Shown: piece after piece, positions 44,624 through 55,130 of the stretch | Layout: every line of letters starts with the position of its first letter | Numbering within the stretch: position 1 is the stretch's first letter | Assembly: GCF_019175285.1 (NCBI RefSeq) | Contig: NC_056527.1 | Span: forward strand, 111,362,389 to 111,426,388 | Source of the DNA: Sceloporus undulatus | Taxonomy: Eukaryota > Chordata > Lepidosauria > Squamata > Phrynosomatidae | DNA: 64,000 nt | Direction of reading: 5' to 3' | Notes under the pieces: model-generated | What the model was told of the DNA's origin: nothing | Database searches by the model: none | What the model saw: only the letters and a program-made list of their open reading frames with translations | Translations under genes and position numbers: made by a program

Positions 44624-45580
44624 ATGCCATTCCAAGGGAATCACTCCATGGTGCAAGAGTTCATCTTGCTCGGTCTCTCCCAAGCCAGGGAGGTCCAAAT
44701 CTTCCTTTTCGTCCTCTTCCTTGTCTTCTATTCTCTGATCCTTCCAGCAAACATTTTGGTCATTGTTACTATCCAAAGTGACCCACATTTAAGTGCTCCC
44801 ATGTACTTCTTCTTGGCCAACTTGGCTTTCTTGGATATCTGCTACTGCTCTGTCACACCCCCAAAGATGCTGGTGGACTTCTTCTCCACCCGCAAGACTA
44901 TTTCCTATGAGGGTTGTTTGGCCCAGATCTTCTTCCTCCATTGGCTAGGCGGTTCTGAAATTGTTCTTCTCATTGCCATGGCCATTGATCGCTACATGGC
45001 TATTTGTCACCCCTTGCGTTATTCCAGCCTAATAACTCGAGCTGTGTGCTGTCTTTTGGTCCTGGCTTCTTGGTTTGTTGGGTTTGTGCACTCTATTATC
45101 CAGATTGCCCTTCTCATTCCTCTCCCCTTCTGTGGACCCAATGAACTGGATAGCTTCTTCTGTGATATCACCCAGATAGTCAAGCTGGCCTGCACTGACA
45201 CCTACATTTTGCAGTACATTATGTTCTTCAACAGTGGCCTCTCTATCGTGATATGTTTCATCCTCCTTCTCATCTCCTATGGGGTCCTCTTAGTCAAGGT
45301 GAGGACAGGATCTGGCCAAGGGAAGAGCAAAGCTGCCTCCACATGCCTCACCCACATCATCATTGTCTTTGTAATGTTTGGTCCTGCCATCTACATCTAT
45401 TGTCGACCCTTCCAGGAGTTCCCCCTTGACAAAGTGATGGCTGTTTTCCATATGGTGGTCTTCCCCTTAATGAATCCCATGATCTACACACTAAGAAACA
45501 AGGAAATCAAACAAGCCATGTGGAAGATGATGATCAATCATAGTCTTTATAGGTGCAAAATGAGAGTCAGTCAACAGTAA
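44624..45580 (+). CDS. Olfactory receptor, class II, family 4-like (OR-E)
   Basis: This intact odorant receptor has 318 residues. It shows NHS glycosylation at 6-8, LPAN in TM1 (N43), PMYFFLANLAFLDICYC, the loop cysteine C98, AMAIDRYMAICHPLRY (D122-R123-Y124, with methionine where most ORs have valine), loop-2 LPFCGPNELDSFFCD (C170, C180, C190), KAASTCLTH before TM6, and NPMIY at 284-288 with TLRN. It groups with OR-B through MAIDRY, YGVLLVKVRT and IYIYCRPF, although 33 kb and the LINE/LTR block separate them. The tail of about 20 residues after WKMM is slightly long. The start is fixed by the adjacent acceptor. The ligand is unknown. Confidence 0.95.
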   Translation: MPFQGNHSMVQEFILLGLSQAREVQIFLFVLFLVFYSLILPANILVIVTIQSDPHLSAPMYFFLANLAFLDICYCSVTPPKMLVDFFSTRKTISYEGCLAQIFFLHWLGGSEIVLLIAMAIDRYMAICHPLRYSSLITRAVCCLLVLASWFVGFVHSIIQIALLIPLPFCGPNELDSFFCDITQIVKLACTDTYILQYIMFFNSGLSIVICFILLLISYGVLLVKVRTGSGQGKSKAASTCLTHIIIVFVMFGPAIYIYCRPFQEFPLDKVMAVFHMVVFPLMNPMIYTLRNKEIKQAMWKMMINHSLYRCKMRVSQQ

Positions 45581-46100
45581 AGTGTTTGATGAAGAAGGCT
45601 GGCCTACAATGGACACTGCATTGGGATGGAAACACAATGGATTCACATCTTCTTCTCAAGTGAAGTACAATAACTGGAGAAGATGTGGGGGAGAGATATT
45701 CAGTCTGGTAAATTCCATGGATCTCTTTAAATAATTTTGTTATTTGGGCTTGCATTGCTAACTCCCATCTAATGGCTGCATATTTACCGTACTCCCTTCT
45801 AAAATTGTCTCCCTACACTTCTTGGCGTGGAGGATAGTGTGAGAGATGCCGCCACCAAGAAACTGAACACCCTTTGTTCTTGTCTTGCTTTTTGTCTGCC
45901 TGCTGGGATTTTTCTACCTCTGTCCTGAGCAAGACTGCTTGGTTCTCCATCTTCAGCATGAAGCTGCAGGTGCAGTCATGCCCTTGCAATATACCTGTGT
46001 TCATTTGCTATCTACAGTGAAATCAGATAGCAGTCCTGAGATCTCCTCTGCCCAAGCAATGCTCCACCTTTTATGTGGTGACAATGGCCAATGTTGTTCA
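45581..46100. other. 3' flank of OR-E
   Basis: No gene or clear repeat is recognised up to the LINE tail that follows. Confidence 0.4.
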
Positions 46101-46455
46101 ATTATGTGGTGACTATAGCCATTACTATAGCCTGAAGGAAGAGGCCCCTCCCTCTTCAACTGTCATCTCGGCCTCAGAGGGAGCCATCAGGCAGACCCAG
46201 CAACATCGGGGACTGCCTGAGAGCTGGTGGAGGACTACTTTTGCCGCTGCCCCCCCCCATGTCACCTGGGAAGAAGCTCCCCAGAACTGCAGAGGACTGT
46301 CTTGCCGCTGTGGTGGCTTTTTACCAGGGGGGAGGGGTCAGTGAGAGAGGGGTGTTTTTATGTATTCTTAATTGTTTTATTGATATTTGCTTTGAACCGC
46401 CCTGATCTATGGAAGGGCGGTATAAAAATAATAAATTTATTATTATTATTTATTA
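46100..46455 (+). mobile_element. L2 LINE 3' UTR
   Basis: The end 'tttgaaccgccctgatctat' followed by 'gaagggcggtataaaaataa' and ATT repeats matches the 3' tail of the minus-strand L2 at 29886. The GC-rich part before it ('gactgcctgagagctggtgg') is probably its 3' UTR. Confidence 0.6.
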
Positions 46456-46599
46456 TTGTAGGAGCAGTGTAATGCTCTAACTGTGCATTTCCACGTCCTT
46501 CCCTACCCTTTTAGTTTTTAAGCCCTGAGAAGAGCTGCTGTGGCATCAGATGCATCTGGTCTGGACAAACAGGAGGGGAAAAATGAGAGTGCCTTCTGA

Positions 46600-47035
46600 G
46601 ACGGTGGATGGAAGGATAGATGGATAGATAGATAGATAATTTATACGTCTTTAGATTTGATAATGCATGACTGTATAGCTGGCACTCAATTTTCATAGGG
46701 TTTAGGGGCACAGCCCCCCCCCCTCCAAATGAAAGTGGAAAAACACTAATATAGCCTGCTTATTTCTTTTTACCCAAGAGAACACTTTTCTAGGCATCTG
46801 TAAATTCTCCTGCCAATTCTATAGTCAACTTCTGGAAGAAGTCAACTTTTGTTGGAGGACCTACAGATGCCTAGGGAAGTGTCATCTCTATGCATTACTA
46901 GATCCTCTAACACAATTGTATGGTCAAAGTTTGCTAAATTTCAGATATTTTGGACTTCAGCTCTTGGAAGTCCCAGACAGTATGGCCAGTAGAAAGGGAT
47001 CATGGGAGTTATAGTCCAAACAATTGAGAGATAGT
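46600..47035. repeat. GATA microsatellite and DNA-transposon scraps
   Basis: A (GATA)n tract lies at 46615-46638. 46785-46880 is a short palindromic repeat with 'aggcatctgtaaattctcct' and 'ttggaggacctacagatgcc', related to 58195-58310. 46935-47030 is a hAT-like scrap with 'gatattttggacttcagctc' and 'gggagttatagtccaaacaa'. Confidence 0.5.
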
Positions 47036-47139
47036 CATAGTATACATCAAGGTAGGCAACATGCAGCCAAATATGACCCAGTCACTGTGTGTGAGATCCT
47101 TGTCCCATCCCAAAATGTGCTCCCTAAAGACCCTGTTCC

Positions 47140-47255
47140 AGTTGCTTGTGCTAAGCAAGGTGGTATCTATCTTCCACACTGTGCTGTTCACACTGATCTA
47201 CACATTGAGGAACCACAACATTAAAATTGCTGTATGGAAGATGGTCTCTGAGAAT
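47140..47255 (+). pseudogene. Olfactory receptor 3' remnant
   Basis: The segment encodes SKVVSIFHTVLFTLIYTLRNHNIKIAVWKMV, which matches the end of TM6 loop 3 and TM7 plus the start of the tail in OR-B and OR-E (DKVMAVFHMVVFPLMNPMIYTLRNKEIKQAMWKMM). The PLMNPM part of TM7 is missing. Nothing OR-like precedes it, so only the 3' end survives. Confidence 0.82.
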
Positions 47256-47639
47256 AAGATCTGGGATGGGAAAGTAATATCTAGAGGCATGAGCAAAAGG
47301 GAATGTGTTACCGTTTCACCTTATTTCACTGTATTATGGAATATCTAACTCAGAAATATGCAAGAGTACATTCTTATAACATTAACCATGCCATACACTA
47401 AGATGTTAGGTTGAAAGTCCTAGCAGTCCTAGCCCACATAGCAGATAGCGGAGAATGCTGGGAGTTGTGAACCAAATTATTTATACTCCAGATATAAACA
47501 CATAAAGAAATCCTACACATTTATTTGTAAAGTTGGGCTCTCTGTGTTATGGGGCTTACTCCCAGTGAAGTATGTATATAATTCAGCCATAAATTAACAT
47601 TTTTTGCAGCAGAGGTGTAGTATACCATATGTCGTGTCC

Positions 47640-47870
47640 AAGGAAGGGTTACCAAGATGATGAAGGATTTGGAAATCAAGCCTTATGAGAAATGGAAGCT
47701 GGGCATGTTTAGCTTGGAGAAAAGAAGAATAAAAGGTGACATGATAGGTATCTTTAAATATCTGTTTTGAAGTCATGTAGAAGATGGATCAACTTGTTTT
47801 CTGTTGTTCCAGTGACTAGAAGAGAGATATAACAAGAGATATAACAAGTTGTGAGCACCAGAGGGCAGCA
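47640..47870 (+). mobile_element. CR1 LINE fragment
   Basis: 'aggatttggaaatcaagcct', 'agcttggagaaaagaagaat' and 'gatgatatctttaaatatct'-like wording follow the same order as the CR1 copy at 2488. It is truncated at both ends. Confidence 0.7.
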
Positions 47871-48659
47871 ATCACAACTGTGGAGATAAAATTTAGGAGC
47901 TTTGTTTGGTCTAACCCTCATCCCTCCCACTTTCATTTTATGAATTATTATTTTGCTTAAGGAAAAGAATATACTCTGTGTTCATTTACTTGGAGGTAAA
48001 CTCCAATAAACTTCATGGTGTTTTATAGGACTGCATATAGGTCATGCAAATAGGACTCTGCTGTCAGTTTTTTCTGCTAAACTACTAAGAGCTATTAAAG
48101 GCTCAGCTGAACTTTCTCGCACAGTGCAGTTAGGAGAAACAAGAGGTGCTTTGCAGGAGCTGAGTTGCTAAAAGAGGTTTCACTGGAGCAGCACATTTTA
48201 AGTGCTTAAGTTGTTTCACATGCATTATCTCAGTAATACTTACAACAGCCCTATAAGGTAAGCTAGCATTATTATCCCCTCTTACACACACATACTGCAT
48301 TTGGGCATTGTTAGTAAGAGTTCCTTACAGTTAGAGGTTTAGTGAGAAGAAATTTAAAGTTACCATCTAGCAGTATTCTTGCTTGGGACTTAACATCTTG
48401 GGTGTTGTGTAACCAAAGCTCCCACTTCAACAGAATTTTGACCACTAAGAGCAACTGTAGAGTAGAAAAATGAATAAAACGCTCCCCTGGGTTCTACAGT
48501 GCATCATGGCTGTTGGCTATCCTTGTGTTTACCCAGGTCTCTGCAGCCACAATTATTAGTTATTGTGAACAAATGAAACTACTTTTGCTCTCTTGCACAG
48601 CAAATTGCTTAGAATTGTTTGCCGTAATCTTTGGGATATATCTCTTCTGAAACAGGACA
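47871..48659. other. Intergenic DNA with a MIR-like remnant
   Basis: 48165-48300 contains 'acagccctataaggtaagct' and 'attattatcccctcttacac', wording typical of an old CORE-SINE/MIR element. No gene is seen. Confidence 0.5.
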
Positions 48660-48844
48660 CTGGCAGATCAGGGTTTGAATCCCAGCTTGGCCATGGAACC
48701 CACTGGGTGACCTTGAGCAAATTGTACTGTCTCAGCCTCAGTGGATAGCAATAGTAAACCCTCTTTGAAGAAACCTGCCAAGAAAACCCTATGATAATTT
48801 TCACCTTAATTGGAAATGACTTGAAAGGTCACAGTGACAACAAT
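48660..48844 (+). mobile_element. Sauria-type SINE, 5' truncated
   Basis: It starts within the head at the B-box-like 'cagggtttgaatccc' and runs to 'ttggaaatgacttgaaagg' and ACAACAA. Confidence 0.78.
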
Positions 48845-48884
48845 ATATAAGGTAGTAGAGTAATAGTGGTATATATCAATCAGT

Positions 48885-49080
48885 TTGGGGGGGAGTGAAC
48901 AAGTAAATAGTACAGTATATGTTTATTTTTGTTTAACTGTTTAGTTGTGTTGTTTAGATATTATTTGTCATTATTGTTTGTATTTCAGATACACTTATAA
49001 AATGTATTTGTGATTGTGTTTATGTTTAATAAAAATGACATTAAAAAAACAGTACTGTAAAACAGTGTAAAATCATGTGA

Positions 49081-49120
<40 letters not shown>
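48885..49120 (+). repeat. LINE tail followed by (GAT)n
   Basis: 48885-49050 is an AT-rich LINE 3' tail ending 'taataaaaatgacattaaaa'. At 49082-49120 there are 13 GAT units, which create histidine or isoleucine runs in open frames. Confidence 0.55.
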
Positions 49121-49122
<2 letters not shown>

Positions 49123-49740
49123 ATGCAGTAACCATGGATAGGACACTATCTCTCCCTTCTCTCTGCCACTTTGCAAAACGCCCAAAATATTTCTGGGTGG
49201 GTAACAGGACTGGCTCTGCTCTGAAAGAAATGGACTTATGCCCACACTCAGCTAGGGATGGATATTTTTCAAGGATTCCCTGGCTCCAGTTTCCCTTAAA
49301 GGGCAGCCAAGGTGACTCCCTGAGGTGTAACCTGAGCACCTGGGCTGATCATTGCTGTAACCTCAGTCCTGGTGCAGCCACGGTCCCAAACAGTCCCTAG
49401 CTCTCTGTTTAGCAGAATGCAGCAGGCCTAAGATAGATCAGAGTGGGTCAAGAAAGGACAGGCTGGGAGAAAAACCTGGAGATGGGATCCTTCCCATTCT
49501 TGCCTGGATTTTGAGGTCGAAAAGCCAGCAGCAAAATAGGATGCTGCAAGGTGCCAGTATCTTATCCAATCCAGGTGATATGATTGGACACTATCCCAAA
49601 AAGAAAGAGAAAGCTGAGCTAATATGAAATTCTGCAGCAGGTGTACATCCAATCTCTCATTGTGACTCAACAGATAAAGAATCATGTGATTTTTAGCTAG
49701 AGATACCCAGGTATAAAAACCTGCTCCAACTATTTTGTCT
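49121..49740. other. Intergenic DNA, nothing recognised
   Basis: Overlapping frames on both strands around 49073-49400 have no domain and arise partly from the GAT run. Confidence 0.4.
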
Positions 49741-49969
49741 ATTGTTGTTGTTTGCCTTCAAATCATTTCCAACTTACAGAGAGCCTAAGACAAACCTATC
49801 CTGGGGTTTTCTTGGCAAGTTGTTTCAGAAAGGGTTTGCCATTGGCATCCTCTGATGCTGAGGGAGTATGACTTGCCAAAGGTCACCCAGTGGATTTCCA
49901 TGATCCAGCTGGCAATTTGAACCTAGTGTCTTAGTCCTACCCTCAAATCATTACATCTCACTGGCCCTA
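49741..49969 (-). mobile_element. Sauria-type tRNA SINE
   Basis: On + it begins 'attgttgttgtttgccttca' and ends with the head complement 'atctcactggccct'. It is full length and diverged. Confidence 0.82.
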
Positions 49970-50179
49970 TAATAATATATTTAAGCTTCTGCAATACACC
50001 AACTCTGTTTATATTACAAAGCCTAAAACCAACTCATATCCCAATGCAAGCATGTAAAAATAAATACAAGTTTTTTCTTATATAATCTATTTAATAGTCT
50101 ATTATAAACTTCCCCAATAGAGTATGCTCCTAATTGGCTGGACTATAATACTCATCAATGGCTTCTGGGAAAGGGCAGA

Positions 50180-50760
50180 GTTGTATTAGGGTTACCAGAC
50201 AGATAACTGGAGACGACTCCTGTACCTCTAATGGTTGTGTAGAAGAAGACATTTCAGAAAGTGTTGCTTGCCATGGAACCAGGTAACAAAGAACATCTGT
50301 TGTCATTCCCTGTCCTACACATCATATCCTCCAACATTTCCCAGATGAAAATTGGGAAATGTGTGGTCAAGCAATATCAGAATGTGGCAAATAAGGGGAA
50401 TGTTATTGATGAGGAAGATCACACAAGCTAGGAGAGGTTGCAGCAGTTTGCTTTTATGTGAATCTGCAAGGAAAGGCAAGATTCTGCCCCCTCCTGTCCT
50501 CTCCCTACCGCTGAGTACAAACAACTTTTGCATTTTGAACTCAGTTTGCAGCAACTGAAGTAAGTCCAGGACAAAGGGGTTAAGTGGGAGAAAGAAAGAA
50601 AAACTGGGACATTTTAAAAGCAGCTGAAAAGTGGAGGCAATCAGAGGACTAATAGGGACTCTCCCTGCCAAACTGGGAGAATTGGAGGATATGCAACCAT
50701 TAAATGTACAGGAGCCCTCTCCATTTTTCACTCTCACAATCCTAACCCACTTGGTTAGGG
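50180..50760. repeat. Unclassified repeat, family Z
   Basis: The left piece ('ggttaccagacagataactg', 'gtacctctaatggttgtgta') and the right piece ('atgcaaccattaaatgtaca') are partly complementary, and similar wording occurs at 55585-55760. A minus-strand open frame of 140 codons (50315-50737) lies inside it; it has no recognisable domain and is probably repeat sequence. Confidence 0.5.
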
Positions 50761-51781
50761 AAGGCTAGTTTAGTAAACTGCATCTATTTCTTTACCGTGG
50801 AAAACAAAGCATATTCTGTACCATCTCCTGCTCCATTTTATCTTTACAACAATTCTGTGAGATAGGTTAGGCCAAGAGAGAGTGAAAGAGACTGTTTGAA
50901 GGTCTTCCATCGACAGATGTGTGACGCTTTGAACATGAGCTCTGATTGTAGCCCAAAATTCAGGTGAACTACCATTGGATCTGAGGGGCCATGGATCCCA
51001 TTATCAGCTTTGGCACTGCCACTTTCTTTTCCCATATCCTACTTCTGAGGGTTGCTGTGAAGAAAAGAAGGGGATGAAATGTATTTTAAAATTTCCCTAA
51101 ATGTATCCCAGCAGGAAGGAGATTTCATATCCGACTCTTCTCCCGTGTGCATTTTTAAAAATCCATAAGCAGAAAACAAGGAATCCAAGGAAATCCCCTG
51201 TCCTCTTTTTAATGTGCTCCTTTTCTTTGCAGGGAGATATTATTTATTCAGTGGGAAGGGAACTCGGCTACACAGTTTTGCTGAACACAGAGGTTGGCTT
51301 TTGGTGCTAAGGAAGGAATAAAGGACATTTTGGAGTGGGTCCAGGTGAGAAACTGCAATGATGGCTACAATTCTATACTCTAGCCTTCCCCAACGTGGAG
51401 CCCATGAGATATGTGGACACCATAAGCTCCCAGACTCTAAAGATGTTATAAAATCTTGGCCTCTCCTTGGTTTGTTCTTCCTTGCCTCAGTTTCCCAATA
51501 CATATTTTCTCTCTGCAGTCCTTCTGGCTGAAAGAAGATTGAATCAGTTTGCTATGAATGCTGCAAACAAATATGGTTGGAAAGAGACAAATACATCTGT
51601 CCTCTGGACAAAACCCAACAGGAAAAACCAGTCATGCCAGTTACAGTAACCAAAGTCCAACTGTTGAGTCATTTTGCTATCTGTCTTCCATCCAGAGAGC
51701 GAGTCAGTTCCCAAAGCAGAGGCTTAAGCCTGGAATCTGAAAATAACATGTGTGCATGTGTGTATATGCCTTCACGCTTCT
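50761..51781. other. Intergenic DNA with a MIR-like scrap
   Basis: 50840-50920 contains 'acaacaattctgtgagatag', an old CORE-SINE-like piece. Small frames at 51101-51310 and 51467-51783 show no recognised domain. Confidence 0.4.
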
Positions 51782-51872
51782 GAAGAAACTGGCCAAGAAA
51801 ACCCCATGATAAGGTCAGTTTAGAATCGCCATAAGTTGGAAATGGCTTGAAGGCACAACAACAACAAAATGC
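51782..51872 (+). mobile_element. Sauria-type SINE tail
   Basis: Only the last 90 bases are present ('gccaagaaaaccccatgata', 'gccataagttggaaatggct', ACAACAACAA). It abuts an opposite-strand 5S-derived SINE. Confidence 0.75.
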
Positions 51873-51876
51873 ACCT

Positions 51877-52092
51877 TCAGGTCACCTGTTGACTTAGAGT
51901 GACCCCATGAATTTAATAGGGTTTTCTTAGACAAGAAACTCAGAGGTGGCTTTGTCAGTTCCTTCCTCTGAAATATAGCTTATAGCATTTGTTATTCATT
52001 GGTAATCTCCTATCCAAGGACTAATCAGGGCTGACTCTGCTTAGCTTCCAAAATCAGCTGAGATCTGGTGCCTTCAGGGTATCTAGGCCCCT
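51877..52092 (-). mobile_element. 5S rRNA-derived SINE (5S-Sauria type)
   Basis: On the minus strand, 52092-51995 reads like 5S rRNA: complement of 'ctctgcttagcttccaaaat' and 'ggtaatctcctatccaagga', i.e. the internal promoter region and 3' stem. 51994-51877 is a Sauria/Bov-B-like body and tail. This matches the known squamate 5S-Sauria SINE design. It is not a functional 5S gene because many positions differ. Confidence 0.85.
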
Positions 52093-52216
52093 ATGAGAAC
52101 GATATCAATAATAAACTCTGAGCATGGACAGATTTTCTACCAATTTTGCCAGGAATCGTCAAAGTTTGGAAGCAGCCCTCAAGGCTCTTTTTATGACCCA
52201 TGCCACCCCAAGGAAC

Positions 52217-52259
52217 CACACACACACACACACACACACACTCTCTCTCTCTCTCTCTC
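52217..52259. repeat. (CA)n(CT)n microsatellite
   Basis: About 11 CA units run into CT units. Serine, threonine or valine runs in nearby frames derive from it. Confidence 0.85.
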
Positions 52260-52454
52260 CAGCTGCCTACTACCCAGTTTAGGGTGTCAAGCCCCTTCTC
52301 CATTTGCCCCCAAATGACCAATAGTGCCCCCAAGGTTTTGCAGGGTACTAAATAACCATTTCACTACACTTTCAGGCATTTGCAAGGGATAACTATTTTA
52401 GGGTTCTTCTATGTATACCATAGACTGTTGAAAAGACAAATAAATTAATGGGTC

Positions 52455-52600
52455 AGAGAGCCAGCATGGTGTAGTGGTTTGAGCAGTGAACCCTGGAGAC
52501 CAGGGTTTGAATCCCTGCATTTCATTGCATTGAGCCATGGCAGTTCAAGTGGCTTCAAACTGCATTAATTCTGCAGTGTAGATCCAGCCTTTGAGACAGA
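52455..52600 (+). mobile_element. SINE head joined to half a palindromic MITE
   Basis: 52455-52517 is a well-preserved Sauria SINE head ('gccagcatggtgtagtggtt', 'cagggtttgaatccctgc'). It changes at once into the right half of a family 2 MITE ('aagtggcttcaaactgcatt', 'ctgcagtgtagatcc'). The rest of both elements is lost. Confidence 0.75.
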
Positions 52601-53480
52601 AGGTAGATTCCTGTTCCATATCATAGCTTGTGGAGTCCCACAGGATTCTGTTTTGTACCCCATGCTATTTAATTTATATATCTATATCTATATTTATTTA
52701 TGTTTGTATCTATATCTATCTATATGGATGAATAAATATGAGGAAACTGCTGGAAGAGGTTGTCCGAAGAGAAATTTTGGAGATGTGGAACTTTGGCATA
52801 GCGTAACATGTGTGTTATTCCACTCCCACTTCTACTCTTACCCTCAGAAAACTACAACCTGAAAACCATAACTTGGTGGTTGGGGATGATGAGAGTTGTT
52901 CTCTAAAACAACTGGAAAGTGAGTTTGGGGAAGGTATTCAAAGATTCTCCATCCATTTGTTCTGAGTTTGTTTTGGAAGCTGCCTATCCTGTTTGGATGC
53001 AGCTGTATAACAACCAGAGTTATTGGCAATTTGTGTGTGGTTATACATCATTTGTGCTGATGTGGTTTTTCTGTCAAAAATATCAAGTCCCTTGAGCCAC
53101 TGGGATATAGCAGCATCAATGATCTGCTCAATGAAATATCATTATCGTGCTTACACTTGTGAGTACAAGAGGAATGGGGTGCTGAAAACAAAGACTATGA
53201 ACATCTGCAGTTTCTGTCAAGGGTGGGCAAAGTGTAGCATGTGGGCTATATGTGACCCCAAAGACATTTTGTGACCCCAAGGGGGGGAAAAAGTTATCTG
53301 TAAAATGCTCTAAAATATCTCTAGGGGCAGGCATTTATTCTCCCATTCTTCTCCCATGCAGGCATTTTTTCCCCTAGAAGTTAAAAGAAACATTTGTAAA
53401 ATTTTCCCAAAAATTGGGGGGGGGGTGCCTCAAAGTGTCCTCTAGGACCCCAGGATGGCTCAGAACATGTCCCCATGTCC
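52601..53480. other. Intergenic DNA
   Basis: A (TATC)n-like tract lies at 52675-52722. 53205-53480 ('gggcaaagtgtagcatgtgg', 'tgtgaccccaaagaca') resembles a hAT-like repeat. 52622-52672 ('gtggagtcccacaggattct') could be a tiny LINE reverse-transcriptase relic (G-V-P-Q-like). No gene is seen. Confidence 0.4.
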
Positions 53481-54445
53481 TCTTACAGGTTGTTTGGGGA
53501 CAAAGAATTATGTGTTTGTTTGGTTTTGGTGGGACCAGGTATGATGGGGGTATGGTCCTCGAAGATCTCCTGGACTGCTAATGCAGCCTCCTGGTCTTCT
53601 ACGGTTTTAAGTGTGTCACTTGATGGTGTGCGGAGTCTGGGCCACACCAGTGATACCTTAGGGGTGGCTGAACTTTCCATGATGTGTCCTCATTTTTTCT
53701 CCCAAGATGCCCCAGCTGCCTCCCTCCACCAGCCAGGGCTCCTCTGTTGTCCATCAGCTATGGCCACTGTTGGGAGTAGGGTGCTGCTGCTGCCTGGCAA
53801 CCCCTTCTGGATCTGGCAAGGCTGTGGTTGGGCCAGGAAATTGAGGTGTTAGGGGCGATGGTAGCAGTGACAGCCCTGGACTCTTCCCTGTCTGCAAAAG
53901 GAAAGGAGTCCATGGCCACTCCTGCCCTCATCATCTGGCTGGCAGCCCCACCAGGCTCTGGAAGAGACTTCCAGGTGGAAGCAGCACCCCAACATGATGG
54001 CAGTAGTGACCTGGCTGACAGAAGAAGCAGCTGGGGTATGTGCCAGGCAGCCTGGGGATGACAGCATGAGCTACAGCACTGCAGTGACACCAACCCTAAA
54101 GATGCCATGGTACAGTTGTCCATTCCTGGACTTGCTTCACATCAGTGGCATCACTAGGGGGGTGCGGATCACATCGGGTGACATTCCAGAGCTGGGTGGC
54201 ACCCAAAGGGACTGGCACAGCTACTGGACAAGCAAGATAGGGCCCTTTCCCACTTGCCCAGCAGCCACATCGGCTCCTAAACGGGGTCTCCAGAAGCACC
54301 ACCACCTTCAGTAGCAGTGGGACCTTCAGCATCATGTGTGGCAACAGCCACACAGGACTCCAAAGGCTTGGTGGAGGCTACAGTGGTCTGGCCAGGCGGA
54401 GTGGCAGAACAAGGCAGTTTGCCCATCCTCTGCACCTGGTGACAC
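53480..54445. other. Unidentified GC-richer block with open frames
   Basis: Frames are open on both strands. The minus-strand frame 53483-53680 reads ...SDTLKTVEDQEAALAVQEIFEDH..., a soluble, protein-like composition that I cannot assign; there is a stop just before its ATG. 54145-54200 ('ggggggtgcggatcacatcg') resembles the insertion in the OR pseudogene at 15155. It is possibly an old transposon or a retrocopy. Confidence 0.35.
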
Positions 54446-54892
54446 CCACCTTAGGGACACTATTGCTTTATACCTTGGGAGACATAGAAGATGGGTCATG
54501 AGACCAACATCTCAGCTTCCTAGTGCATTTATCTGTGAAATATATATTTGTTTACTAGGTATTTGTGGCATTGCAGCACAATCTTTTGTCTAATGAGCAC
54601 CCATCAGCAATCTCCATCCCACCACCCTCACAAGCGGGAACACAGGAGAGGGCTTACTCAATGGCTGCTCCCAGGATTTAGAACTCAACTCCCTTGTTGG
54701 AGAGACTAGTTCAGCTCCTTCCTTGCTGCCATTCTGTCAGCAAATTAAAATGTTTCCGCTCCAACAGGCTTCTTAGGAATTCACTGTGATGGCTTTTAAT
54801 GGTGCACTGTTTTATGATGTGTTGTTCTGCTGATTTTTATCTTTCATGCTTTTTAATGAATTTGTTTTGAAGGGTTTTAATTCTCTGTGTTG

Positions 54893-55130
54893 CCTAAATA
54901 CTCTCAAGGCACCAGATCCCATCTGACCTTGGAAGCTAAGCTGGGTCAGGCCTGCTTGAATGGGAGACAGCCAAGGAATACCACATGCTGGAGGCTGTAT
55001 TTTGGGAGAAGAAACTAGAAAAATTACCTCTGAGTATTCCTTGCCTAAGAAAACCCTGGCATAAGTTGACAGGCAACTTGAGGGTCGCCATAAATCGACA
55101 GGCAACTTGAGGGCATGTACATATGTACAT
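54893..55130 (+). mobile_element. 5S rRNA-derived SINE (5S-Sauria type)
   Basis: 54893-55000 follows 5S rRNA closely: 'gatcccatctgaccttggaa', 'gctaagctgggtcaggcctg', 'gaatgggagacagcca' and 'ggaataccacatgctggagg'. The Bov-B-like tail follows ('gaaaaccctggcataagttg'), with its end duplicated ('gacaggcaacttgagg' twice). It is the clearest of the three 5S-derived elements here. Confidence 0.9.

Noticed and set aside
50315-50737. 140-codon minus-strand frame with hydrophobic segments
   Set aside because: It falls within an interspersed repeat (family Z), and no known protein is recognised.
54893-55000. Functional 5S rRNA gene
   Set aside because: The 5S similarity is incomplete at the 5' end, diverged at many positions, lacks the T-run terminator and continues into a Bov-B-like tail, so it is a SINE.
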